Origin: Proteocatella sp049670425
GTDB taxonomy: Bacteria; Bacillota; Clostridia; Peptostreptococcales; Filifactoraceae
DNA: 13,100 nucleotides
Direction: 5' to 3'
Assembly: GCA_049670425.1 (NCBI GenBank)
Contig: JBATTG010000193.1
Location: 1 to 13,100 of the forward strand
A program made the position numbers and the translations under genes. This document shows positions 6,616 through 13,100 of this stretch, piece by piece (within the stretch, counting starts at the first letter, position 1; each line of letters begins with the position of its first letter). The notes beneath the pieces were generated by a model that was not told where the DNA came from, made no database searches, and was given only the letters and a program-made list of their open reading frames with translations.

Positions 6616-8456
6616 TAGCAAAGTCCCTTTCCAACATTTGTATTTATGCCACATCCGAGGCAGTTTCCTCTGCAGTCACCTGTAGTTGTTGCTTTTATGG
6701 CCTCATTCCATTCACTTACTAGGAATTCTTTTGATACGCCTGTATCCAAATGATCCCACGGAAGAGCCTGTCCTATTTCCCACTTGCCGCTTGCTATTTC
6801 ATATGGGTCAATTCCATTTTCTTCAAAAGCTTGCATCCATAAATCATATTTGAAATGTTCGCCCCAGCTGTCAAATTTGCAGCCTTTTTTTAGCGCCGTA
6901 TATATGGTTTTAGAAAGCCTTCTGTCACCTCTTGCAATTACTGCCTCCATAAAGCTCAGGTCTGTATCATGGTAATCATAAAAAATATTCTTATTCCTTA
7001 ATTCCTGTTTAAGATATCTTTGTTTTTCCTGCATCACTTCCTGAGTATCCTGCGGGAACCACTGGAATGGTGTATCCGGTTTTGGTACAAACACAGCAGT
7101 ACTTATCTTTAGCTTAAATCTGCTTGACATTCTTCCACCGTTGCATTCTCTGTATGTGTCCAATACTTTATAAGCCATGTCTACTATTCCGTCAAGGTCT
7201 TCATATGTTTCTGTAGGCAGTCCTGTCATAAAGTACAGTTTCATGCCGTCCCAGCCACTTTCAAATGCTTTCCTTGCAGTCTTAATGAGGTCTTCTTCCG
7301 TGACACCTTTGTTGATAACATCCCTAAGTCTTTGCGTCCCAGCTTCGGGCGCAAACGTAAGACTTGACCTTCTTCCACTTTGAACTTTTTCTGCCATTTC
7401 CAGCGAAAAATTGTCCAGTCTAAGAGATGGAAGCGAAAGACTTAAATTTTCACATGAATATTTATCATCTAACTTTCCTAACAGTTCCTCCAAATCCGGA
7501 TAATCACTGCTGCTAAGGGATGTAAGTGATATTTCCTCATATCCTGTTGATCTTATAAGATTTTCTGCCAAGCACATTAATTTGTCTGTGCTCTTTTCTC
7601 TTATTGGTCTATATGTTATGCCTGCCTGGCAGAATCTGCACCCTCTTGTACAGCCTCTGAAAAGTTCCAGCATTATTCTTGAATGAACTACATCTATATT
7701 AGGAACCAGAAGCTTTTCTGGAAAATACATAGTATTGAGATTCCTTACTATGCGTTTTTGTATTTTAGCTGGAATGCCTTCTTCTGTGATGTTTATTTTA
7801 GAAAACTTTCCATTTTCGTCATATTCAGGAACATAAAAAGATGGAACATACGCTCCGCCTACATTTTTTGCGACTTCCAGAAGAAATTCTTTTTTGGAAT
7901 CTGCATTCAATTTATTTTTATATTTCTTATATATATTCATGACTTCAGGAAGAGATTCTTCACCTTCACCTAGAAGCACTATATCCGCAAAATCCGCTAT
8001 TGGTTCCACATTATAGGCACAAGGGCCTCCAAACATTATGATTGGATCATTTGCTGTCCTGTCTTTTGAAAATACTGGAATATTGCTCATATCCAACATA
8101 TTTAGTATATTTGTGTATGACATTTCATACTGCAATGTAAAACCTATAAAATCAAGCTGGTTTATTGGAGTCTTGCTTTCCAATGTAAATATTGGAATAT
8201 TATTTTCTTTCATTTTTGCTTCCATGTCCGTACCAACTGCAAATGCACGTTCGCACCACACATTTTCAACTTCGTTCAATACTCCGTGAAGTATATGAAG
8301 TCCAAGATGGCTCATGCCGATTTCATATACGTCTGGAAAAACAAATCCATACCTGATTGTATTTTCATCAAGGTCTTTTCTTATTATATTGAGCTCGTTA
8401 CCAATGTATCTTCCTGGTTTTTCCACTTCAGCCAAAAAACTATATATTTCTTTCAT
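6615..8456 (-). CDS. TIGR03960-family B12-binding-like radical SAM protein
   Basis: A 613-residue iron-sulfur protein. The N-terminal third (about 30-170: FVFPDVYEIGMSHLGLHIL 38-56, LGEGEESLPE 162-171) resembles the cobalamin-binding-like domain of B12/radical SAM proteins. The radical SAM core carries the CxxxCxxC cluster motif as ELFRGCTRGCRFCQAGITYR (264-283; Cys269, Cys273, Cys276), which would hold the [4Fe-4S] cluster that cleaves S-adenosylmethionine. Further core segments are TFAPEAGTQRLRDVINKG (367-384) and MKLYFMTGLPTET (405-417). The C-terminal tail has another cysteine set with the same spacing (DCRGNCLGCG, Cys595, Cys599, Cys602) and a terminal Cys613. In many bacteria this protein is fused to DUF2344; here they are separate genes sharing one base. 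The start has GGAGG four bases upstream. The substrate is unknown; the link to rng suggests, without proof, an RNA- or ribosome-related modification. Confidence 0.92.
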   Translation of the reverse strand: MKEIYSFLAEVEKPGRYIGNELNIIRKDLDENTIRYGFVFPDVYEIGMSHLGLHILHGVLNEVENVWCERAFAVGTDMEAKMKENNIPIFTLESKTPINQLDFIGFTLQYEMSYTNILNMLDMSNIPVFSKDRTANDPIIMFGGPCAYNVEPIADFADIVLLGEGEESLPEVMNIYKKYKNKLNADSKKEFLLEVAKNVGGAYVPSFYVPEYDENGKFSKINITEEGIPAKIQKRIVRNLNTMYFPEKLLVPNIDVVHSRIMLELFRGCTRGCRFCQAGITYRPIREKSTDKLMCLAENLIRSTGYEEISLTSLSSSDYPDLEELLGKLDDKYSCENLSLSLPSLRLDNFSLEMAEKVQSGRRSSLTFAPEAGTQRLRDVINKGVTEEDLIKTARKAFESGWDGMKLYFMTGLPTETYEDLDGIVDMAYKVLDTYRECNGGRMSSRFKLKISTAVFVPKPDTPFQWFPQDTQEVMQEKQRYLKQELRNKNIFYDYHDTDLSFMEAVIARGDRRLSKTIYTALKKGCKFDSWGEHFKYDLWMQAFEENGIDPYEIASGKWEIGQALPWDHLDTGVSKEFLVSEWNEAIKATTTGDCRGNCLGCGINTNVGKGLC

Positions 8457-8474
8457 TTTTCCTCCATCGAAATT

Positions 8475-8963
8475 CTATTTAAAAATAGTGCTTTCAAGAT
8501 ATGATAGCTGTTCGTATCTTGGGTCGTATTTTCCCTTATTTTTTAAGATATGATAAACTTCTCTCGCCTTTTCTTTATTTCCAACATTGTAATTCGATAC
8601 AATTATACATGCCAGCATTTTTTCATAGGGTATTTTTGATTTTTTGATATAACCCCAAACTTGATCAAAATACGTTATGGCTTTTGTATAATCTCTCTTG
8701 TAGTGATATTGAACTCCAATTTGAAAAATTGCTGATATCTTTTCATCATTCTTAAGGTTTAAATCAATTATCGCGCTTTCCATGACATTGATAGCTTTTT
8801 GCCTTGCTTTAAAATATGAAACAAAATGTGCAGACCTCTTTTGATAGTCTTCAAATGTTTTCAATTTTGTGAAAAAAGCTCCGTATATAGCCTTTATCAA
8901 AAGGTATGCTGTGAAAATATATATTGCTATAAAAAGGTAGCTATTATTGACATTATTTCCCAT
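8475..8963 (-). CDS. Uncharacterised membrane-anchored TPR-like protein
   Basis: A 162-residue protein I do not recognise as a named family. Residues about 8-30 form one hydrophobic segment (YLFIAIYIFTAYLLIKAIYG), likely a signal anchor with the short N-terminus outside and the rest in the cytoplasm. From about 50 onward it appears all-helical. Two stretches read like tetratricopeptide repeats: about 73-105 (AIFQIGVQYHYKRDYTKAIT followed by YFDQV) and 111-144 (ACIIVSNYNVGNKEKAREVY), each with the small/large spacing and the 'Y..G/K.Y.KA' turn pattern. It overlaps scpB by 11 bases, has AGGAG seven bases before its ATG, and ends 18 bases before the radical SAM gene, so it is expressed as part of this operon. 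It could serve as a membrane scaffold. The coding call is strong; the function is unknown. Confidence 0.8.
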   Translation of the reverse strand: MGNNVNNSYLFIAIYIFTAYLLIKAIYGAFFTKLKTFEDYQKRSAHFVSYFKARQKAINVMESAIIDLNLKNDEKISAIFQIGVQYHYKRDYTKAITYFDQVWGYIKKSKIPYEKMLACIIVSNYNVGNKEKAREVYHILKNKGKYDPRYEQLSYLESTIFK

Positions 8964-9528
8964 AATTATCTCCTATATTTATCTGTACTGGACAATTTTC
9001 TATCGACATCATTTCTGGCATACTGTTCAAACTATCTATTGCAAATTCTACTAGAAATTTTTCTGTTGTAGAATATAAGATAGGCTTTCCAATTTTTTCA
9101 AGCCTTCCACTTTCATATATAAGGCCGTTGTCTACCAGACTGGTCATTGCACTGTCTGATTTAACGCCTCTTATTTCATCAATTTCAATTTTTGTTACAG
9201 GCTGTCTATATACTACAATGCTCAGTACCTCCAAGGCTGCCTGTGATAATGATTTTTTTTTAGTTTTTATCAGTATTTTTTCTACATATTTATTATTATC
9301 TATTTTTGATATTAACTGATAAGTTTCTTCAGTTTTCATGAGCGATAACCCGCAGTTTTGAGCCTCATACTTCTTCTTCAAATTGCCAATAGCTATTTTT
9401 ATATCCTTAATTGTAACATTAGAGTCTCCTGATTCAAGAAATATTTTTTGCAAATCCTTGATATTCATGGACTCTGAAGCTACAAAAAGTATAGATTCAA
9501 TCGTACCGCTTATTTTATCTATGGTCAT
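8953..9528 (-). CDS. scpB: Segregation and condensation protein B (ScpB)
   Basis: A 191-residue cytoplasmic protein that, with ScpA and Smc, forms the condensin complex organising and separating the chromosome. ScpB is a dimer of two winged helices per chain that binds the middle of ScpA. The N-terminal winged helix begins GTIESILFVASESMNIKDLQ. The second carries the most conserved family stretch, ALEVLSIVVYRQPVTKIEID followed by EIRGVKSDSAM, and ends GRLEKIGKPILYSTTEKFL. The length is normal. Its ATG overlaps the scpA stop as ATGA, a 4-base translational coupling that fits the fixed stoichiometry of the complex. A run of nine A residues on the coding strand encodes Lys-Lys-Lys near 9252-9260, in a KTKKKS stretch between the two domains. 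The 3' end overlaps the following membrane protein gene by 11 bases. Confidence 0.95.
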   Translation of the reverse strand: MTIDKISGTIESILFVASESMNIKDLQKIFLESGDSNVTIKDIKIAIGNLKKKYEAQNCGLSLMKTEETYQLISKIDNNKYVEKILIKTKKKSLSQAALEVLSIVVYRQPVTKIEIDEIRGVKSDSAMTSLVDNGLIYESGRLEKIGKPILYSTTEKFLVEFAIDSLNSMPEMMSIENCPVQINIGDNYGK

Positions 9529-10223
9529 ATCGAGTATAGCCTTTCAATTAATATGTCTTTGAATATTTGTTTTTGGTATATTTCTACTCTTTGATCTTTA
9601 GCAAGCTCAAGAACCCCCAGCAACGTAGCCACGACTTCATCTTTTTCATTGCTGTTTAATATCTTATCAAAATATATGTTGGCATTTTGGGTTAATATTT
9701 TTTCGATTTCTCTGATTTTTTCGTCTACAGAAATCTTCTTAAAACTTACTATCTGGGGTTTTGGCTGCTCTTCTTTTTTGCTTAAATTCAAATACGCTTT
9801 CAAAATATCATTAGCGCTACATTTTGAAAGATCCAATACATCTTCTGTAAAAGTCTCATGCTTTTTGTTCCTGTATACAGAAGGTGCATCGTTGTACATA
9901 TCTTTCATAATATCTGCAATATCTTTAAAATATCTGTAAGTTTCCAGCATATCAATTAGTTCTTTGCCTGGATCGTCTTCATTTGAACTGTCATTTATGA
10001 ATATAAAATATCTGGATTTTATTTCCATAAGAGATGCCGCCATTACTATAAATTCTGAAACTACTTCCAAGTCGGACTCGCTCATCACTTCTATTATTTT
10101 CAAATACTGATTTATTATATCGAGTATAATAACGTCCTTTATCTCATATTTGCTCCGTTTAATCAAATCAAGCAACAAATCCAAAGGCCCTGAAAAACTT
10201 ATATTATCTATATGATATTCCAT
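9525..10223 (-). CDS. scpA: Segregation and condensation protein A (ScpA)
   Basis: A 232-residue kleisin of the bacterial Smc-ScpAB condensin. The N-terminal helical domain, FSGPLDLLLDLIKRSKYEIK at about 9-28, is the family signature and binds the neck of one Smc subunit. It is followed by LEVVSEFIVMAASLMEIKSR (57-76), also typical. The C-terminal winged helix (about 190-232: DEVVATLLGVLELAKDQRVE) binds the Smc head cap, and the middle binds ScpB. The length is slightly below the usual 240-260 but no segment is missing. The start has GAGG five bases upstream, overlapping the TAG stop of the M50 protease gene (TAGAGG). The gene sits between an M50 protease gene and scpB, an order common in Clostridia. 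Confidence 0.95.
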   Translation of the reverse strand: MEYHIDNISFSGPLDLLLDLIKRSKYEIKDVIILDIINQYLKIIEVMSESDLEVVSEFIVMAASLMEIKSRYFIFINDSSNEDDPGKELIDMLETYRYFKDIADIMKDMYNDAPSVYRNKKHETFTEDVLDLSKCSANDILKAYLNLSKKEEQPKPQIVSFKKISVDEKIREIEKILTQNANIYFDKILNSNEKDEVVATLLGVLELAKDQRVEIYQKQIFKDILIERLYSI

Positions 10224-10230
10224 ATCGCCT

Positions 10231-10851
10231 CTACAAAATTATATTTATAATAGTATTAATAAACGAAATAATAGCATTAACCACTGGATTGAGTACAATA
10301 CCTAATGTACCCGTAACTATCAGTAATATCATCAAAACCATACCATAATTTTCATATTTATATACGAAATATCTGTACTTTGCCGGTATAACCGATAATA
10401 AAAGTTTCGATCCGTCAAGCGGTGGAATTGGAAGCAAATTAAATGCAGCAAAAGATATATTTATTCCTATCACGCTATACATTACATTGTAATATGCATC
10501 GCTTGTAAAGATGTCGCTTGTATAGTGCAGCAATATGAACGTCACTATTGCTATTAAAATATTCATGCTGATTCCTGCTATTGAAACCAAAAAATTTCCA
10601 AGCGCTCTATTTCTAAAATTACTTTCATTTACCGGCACGGGTTTTGCCCAGCCAAATCTTGCTATTGCAAGCATCAGAAGACCAATTGGATCTATATGGC
10701 TTACCGGATTGATTGTCATTCTTCCATGGTTTTTAGCCGTAGGATCACCCATTACATAGGCCACTGCCGCATGTGCGAATTCATGGAAAGAAATGGCTAT
10801 GATTATTCCCGGGACGCTTATTAAAAAATTTAATAACATGTTATTTAGCAT
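10231..10851 (-). CDS. Site-2-type zinc metalloprotease, M50 family
   Basis: A 206-residue polytopic membrane protein of the small, PDZ-less M50 class (YwhC-like). The zinc motif HEFAH at 23-27 lies in the first hydrophobic segment, and the third ligand is in NLLPIPPLDG (138-147, Asp146), a typical intramembrane site-2 protease arrangement. Other family marks are GRMTINPVSHIDPIG (43-57) and FGWAKPVPVN (66-75). Hydrophobic spans lie near 7-30, 50-65, 90-110, 122-142 and 168-200. Such enzymes cut membrane-embedded segments of regulators or leftover peptides, but the substrate of this subfamily is not generally known. The ATG at 10851 has AGGAG six bases upstream, 13 bases after the rnj stop. 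It lacks the PDZ domain of RseP and the CBS domains of SpoIVFB relatives, so a role in sigma-E or sporulation cleavage should not be assumed. Confidence 0.9.
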   Translation of the reverse strand: MLNNMLLNFLISVPGIIIAISFHEFAHAAVAYVMGDPTAKNHGRMTINPVSHIDPIGLLMLAIARFGWAKPVPVNESNFRNRALGNFLVSIAGISMNILIAIVTFILLHYTSDIFTSDAYYNVMYSVIGINISFAAFNLLPIPPLDGSKLLLSVIPAKYRYFVYKYENYGMVLMILLIVTGTLGIVLNPVVNAIISFINTIINIIL

Positions 10852-10864
10852 ATTATCTCCTTGC

Positions 10865-12532
10865 TTATACTTCCATGATTATCGGAAGTATCATTGGGTT
10901 TCTTTTTGTCTTTTCGTATAGATATTTTTTCAAATCTTCTCTGATCATATTTTTCATATATGACCACTCTCTTATGTTTTTCTCTTCGCATCTCTTCAGA
11001 CATTTTTTAACTATAACTTTTGATTCATCTATGATGTCTTCCGCTTCTCTAACATATACAAATCCTCTTGAGATTATATCTGGTCCTGAAGCAACCATTC
11101 CGTCTTCTCTTGACATAGTTACTACAACTACGATTAAACCGTCTTCTGAGAGGTGTTTTCTGTCTCTTAGGACTATGTTACCTACATCACCTACGCCTAA
11201 CCCGTCAACTAATATATTTCCCGAAGGAACTCTTCCAGCAATTGCGCATACCTTTTTATCCAATTCCAGAACCTGACCATTGTTAAGTCTGAAAATATTT
11301 TCCTCGTCCATTCCAAGCTCCATAGCCAATCGTGCATGCTGCTCAAGATGTCTGTATTCCCCATGAACTGGCATAAAATACTTAGGCTTCACAAGTCTGT
11401 GGAGTAGTTTAAGTTCTTCTTTGCAGGCATGACCTGACACGTGTATCTCTGAAAGACCTTCGTATATTACCTCTGCTCCATTTTCAAACAGCTGGTTTAT
11501 GACTTTTGAAACTCCCTTTTCATTTCCAGGGATTGGATGTGCTGACATTATAACAACATCACCTTTTTTAATAACTATTTTTTTATGTTCTTTAGCCGCA
11601 ATTCTTGAAAGAGCCGCCATTGGCTCTCCTTGTGACCCAGTTGTCAGTATAAGCAATTCGTGATCACCATACTTATTCATATCGTTTATATCAATAAGCG
11701 TCCCAGCTGGTATATTAATGTATCCAAGTGACTGCGCAATACCTATTGTATTTAACATTGATCTTCCCGAAATTACAACTTTTCGGTTATATTTAGCTGC
11801 CGAATCAACTATCTGCTGAACTCTGTGAACGTTTGAAGAAAAGGTTGCAACAAGAATCCTGTTTTTTGTGATTCCTGAAAATAAATTATCAAATGTCTTT
11901 CCAACAACTTTTTCAGAAATTGAAAAGCCTTCTTTCTCTACATTTGTACTCTCACAAAGTAAAAGTGCTACTCCAGACTTTCCAAGCTCTGCTATCTTGT
12001 GGAAATCCATGACCTTGCCATCAATAGGTGTGTAGTCAATTTTAAAGTCTCCTGAGTGGAATATTACGCCCATTCCGGTGTGGATTGCTAAAGCGCATGC
12101 GTCAGGTATACTGTGGTTGACTCTAATGAAATCCACCCCAAAATTTCCAACTTTTACATTCGTACCTATTTCTACTTCGTGAAGCTGCGCATCATGTATT
12201 CTATGTTCCTTCAATTTATTCGCAATTAATCCAAGCGTCAGTTTGGACCCATATATAGGTATGTTTATTTTCTTTAATACATACGGAATAGCTCCTATAT
12301 GGTCCTCGTGTCCATGGGTTATAACTATTCCTTTTACATTTGCCGCATTCTTTACTAGAAAAGTTATATCCGGTATAACTATATCAATTCCTAACATTTC
12401 ATCTTCTGGAAAACCTAAACCACAGTCTATTACAAGTATCTCATTTTTATACTCAATAGCTGTCATGTTTTTTCCAATTTCTTGCATTCCACCCAAAGGT
12501 ATTACTCTGAGTTTTGCAGGTTTTTTTGCCAT
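10865..12532 (-). CDS. rnj: Ribonuclease J (beta-CASP metallo-beta-lactamase RNase)
   Basis: At 555 residues it has the length typical of RNase J1. It is a cytoplasmic two-zinc 5'-3' exoribonuclease and endoribonuclease for mRNA turnover and 16S rRNA 5' maturation in Gram-positive bacteria. The metallo-beta-lactamase domain shows THGHEDHIG (72-80; His73, His75, Asp77, His78), VNHSIPDA (138-145; His140) and SGDFKID (160-166; Asp162). The beta-CASP domain has ATFSSNVHRVQ (229-239), GSQGEP (299-304) and HVSGHA (364-369; His364, His368), and the lactamase domain closes with MPVHGEYRHL (387-396; His390). The C-terminal domain, about 450-555, is complete. AGGAGG lies six bases before the ATG. Only 77 bases separate it from the Fur-family gene, and these hold a hairpin, so rnj depends on read-through or on a promoter inside the preceding gene or hairpin. 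Confidence 0.96.
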   Translation of the reverse strand: MAKKPAKLRVIPLGGMQEIGKNMTAIEYKNEILVIDCGLGFPEDEMLGIDIVIPDITFLVKNAANVKGIVITHGHEDHIGAIPYVLKKINIPIYGSKLTLGLIANKLKEHRIHDAQLHEVEIGTNVKVGNFGVDFIRVNHSIPDACALAIHTGMGVIFHSGDFKIDYTPIDGKVMDFHKIAELGKSGVALLLCESTNVEKEGFSISEKVVGKTFDNLFSGITKNRILVATFSSNVHRVQQIVDSAAKYNRKVVISGRSMLNTIGIAQSLGYINIPAGTLIDINDMNKYGDHELLILTTGSQGEPMAALSRIAAKEHKKIVIKKGDVVIMSAHPIPGNEKGVSKVINQLFENGAEVIYEGLSEIHVSGHACKEELKLLHRLVKPKYFMPVHGEYRHLEQHARLAMELGMDEENIFRLNNGQVLELDKKVCAIAGRVPSGNILVDGLGVGDVGNIVLRDRKHLSEDGLIVVVVTMSREDGMVASGPDIISRGFVYVREAEDIIDESKVIVKKCLKRCEEKNIREWSYMKNMIREDLKKYLYEKTKRNPMILPIIMEV

Positions 12533-12551
12533 TTATTTCCTCCTGTATTCT

Positions 12552-12594
12552 AAAAAGTCACTAATCACCTAAACTATAATTGGTAATTAGTGAC
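12552..12594 (-). terminator. Long hairpin with U-tract between the Fur-family gene and rnj
   Basis: On the minus strand, GTCACTAATTACC pairs with GGTGATTAGTGAC (13 bp, one U-G wobble) around a 12-base loop, and TTTTT follows at once. It starts 16 bases after the Fur-family stop codon, so it fits an intrinsic terminator for that gene. The T-tract ends just 19 bases before the rnj start codon. The stem is AT-rich and so only moderately stable, which would permit partial read-through. Confidence 0.7.
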
Positions 12595-12609
12595 ATATTC
12601 CCTTTATGT

Positions 12610-13053
12610 TTATTTTTCATCTTTACATTTATTGCAAATCCCAAAAAATTTCAAGTCATGATCAAGTATTTTAAAACCATAATTTTTTTCGATATTATTC
12701 TCCAGGTTTTCAAGAAGATCAACTCTTACTTCAGAAACACTTCCGCATAGCTTACATATTAAATGATGATGATTGTGCGTTTCTTCATTCAAGTCAATCT
12801 CGTACCTTATACAACCATCGTCAAGATTCAATCTATTAATATTTTCTGTATTTTCCAGTATCTGTAAGGTTCTATAAACAGTTGCTATTCCTATTTCTGG
12901 ACACTGAGTTCTATCATTTTCATAAATTTCATCACAGCTTAAATGCTTTCCTTTGGACTTGACAAGTGTTTTTAATATTTCTCTTCTTTGCGGAGTTAAC
13001 TTATAACCATGATCTTTTATGCTGTCTAGCAGCATCTTTAATTCCTTATCCAT
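12610..13053 (-). CDS. Fur-family metal-dependent transcriptional repressor
   Basis: A 147-residue cytoplasmic DNA-binding repressor. The N-terminal winged helix includes KLTPQRREIL (18-27) and IGIATVYRTLQIL (54-66, recognition helix). The C-terminal dimerisation domain includes the structural zinc site made by CKLC (100-103) and CNKC (140-143). Candidate regulatory metal ligands are His37, Glu85 (RYE), His95, His97 and Glu108. At the sites that are Asp85 and Asp104 in B. subtilis PerR this protein has Glu85 and Glu108, as Fur does, so it is more likely an iron or other metal sensor than a peroxide sensor. The gene lies directly before rnj, as in many Clostridia. The start is not certain: the ATG at 13053 has a weak GGTGG, and the in-frame ATG at 13035 has AAGGA seven bases upstream and would give 141 residues. 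Confidence 0.9.
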   Translation of the reverse strand: MDKELKMLLDSIKDHGYKLTPQRREILKTLVKSKGKHLSCDEIYENDRTQCPEIGIATVYRTLQILENTENINRLNLDDGCIRYEIDLNEETHNHHHLICKLCGSVSEVRVDLLENLENNIEKNYGFKILDHDLKFFGICNKCKDEK

Positions 13054-13082
13054 TGGCCACCAACTATCTGTTTTTATTGTAA

Positions 13083-13088
13083 ATTATA
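13083..13088 (-). promoter_or_regulatory. Probable -10 box of the Fur-family gene promoter
   Basis: A perfect TATAAT on the minus strand, about 30 bases before the ATG at 13053, in an AT-rich stretch containing no other gene. The expected -35 element, 17 bases further upstream, would lie just outside the window, so the promoter cannot be confirmed here. Transcription would begin near 13076. Confidence 0.5.
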
Positions 13089-13100
13089 CTTAATTAGAAC

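Noticed and set aside
6616..6654. Upstream 13-codon extension of the DUF2344 protein
   Set aside because: It overlaps the cysteine-rich end of the radical SAM protein and precedes the family N-terminus; the ATG sharing a base with the stop codon is the better start.
7683..8553. Several plus-strand open frames across the radical SAM gene and the TPR gene
   Set aside because: Antisense shadows in overlapping frames, with aromatic-rich translations and no ribosome binding sites or homology that I can see.
9252..9260. Run of nine A (coding strand) in scpB, possible slippage site; similar run of eight in rng near 5291
   Set aside because: Such runs are expected in lysine-rich stretches of an AT-rich genome, both frames are intact, and nothing indicates phase variation.
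10875..11276. Plus-strand open frame of 133 codons inside rnj
   Set aside because: Longest antisense frame in the window, but wholly within the conserved RNase J C-terminal half, with a phenylalanine/serine-rich shadow composition.
13070..13090. PerR/Fur-box-like sequence overlapping the -10 of the Fur-family gene
   Set aside because: The left half resembles TTATAAT, but the right half does not match an inverted copy; any AT-rich promoter would look similar.
1..13100. Search for CRISPR arrays, insertion sequences, tRNA genes, toxin-antitoxin or defence genes
   Set aside because: No direct-repeat arrays, terminal inverted repeats, transposase motifs, cloverleaf-like sequences or defence domains seen by eye; the region is dense housekeeping coding sequence.

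Overview
The window is an AT-rich piece of a bacterial chromosome in which every supported gene lies on the minus strand, so transcription runs from high to low coordinates. It holds twelve complete protein-coding genes, one uncharacterised small membrane gene, and the first 60 codons of a gene that runs off the low-coordinate end. Gene content points to a low-GC Gram-positive anaerobe, most likely class Clostridia of the Bacillota: RNase J, a split TIGR03960/DUF2344 pair followed by RNase E/G, an M50 protease next to scpAB, PcrA with a Bacillota-type C-terminal domain, an HPr with both His15 and Ser46, and strong AGGAGG-like ribosome binding sites. I cannot name a genus from sequence alone.

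Layout in transcription order. (1) 13088-12552: a Fur-family repressor with a visible -10 box and a hairpin terminator behind it. (2) 12532-8953: rnj (RNase J), an M50 site-2-type protease, scpA and scpB, with gaps of 13 and 7 bases and then a 4-base ATGA overlap. (3) 8963-5956: a membrane-anchored TPR-like protein of unknown function, then a radical SAM protein and its DUF2344 partner, whose stop and start codons share one base. (4) 5947-3311: rng (RNase E/G), asnA (ammonia-dependent asparagine synthetase) and an HPr-like protein, again almost without gaps. (5) 3221-2389: a TM1586-type nitroreductase-fold flavoprotein ending in a cUACGg-tetraloop terminator hairpin. (6) 2372-1: pcrA helicase and the start of an M18 aminopeptidase.

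The genes read as one long housekeeping array: chromosome segregation (ScpAB), DNA repair (PcrA), RNA decay and maturation (RNase J and RNase G), amino acid supply (AsnA), peptide breakdown (M18) and PTS or carbon signalling (HPr). The largest gap is 89 bases (between ptsH and the nitroreductase gene), so much of it may be co-transcribed, modulated by the two hairpins. I see no tRNA, rRNA, CRISPR, insertion sequence, prophage or defence system.

I found no convincing new multi-gene system. The points most worth a second look are the uncharacterised radical SAM/DUF2344 pair with a second CxxxCxxC motif, the unknown membrane TPR protein before it, the replacement of the usual rplU-ysxB-rpmA genes after rng by asnA-ptsH, active-site deviations in Rng and HPr, a Fur-family protein with glutamates at the PerR-diagnostic positions, and two terminator-like hairpins placed directly upstream of a ribosome binding site.
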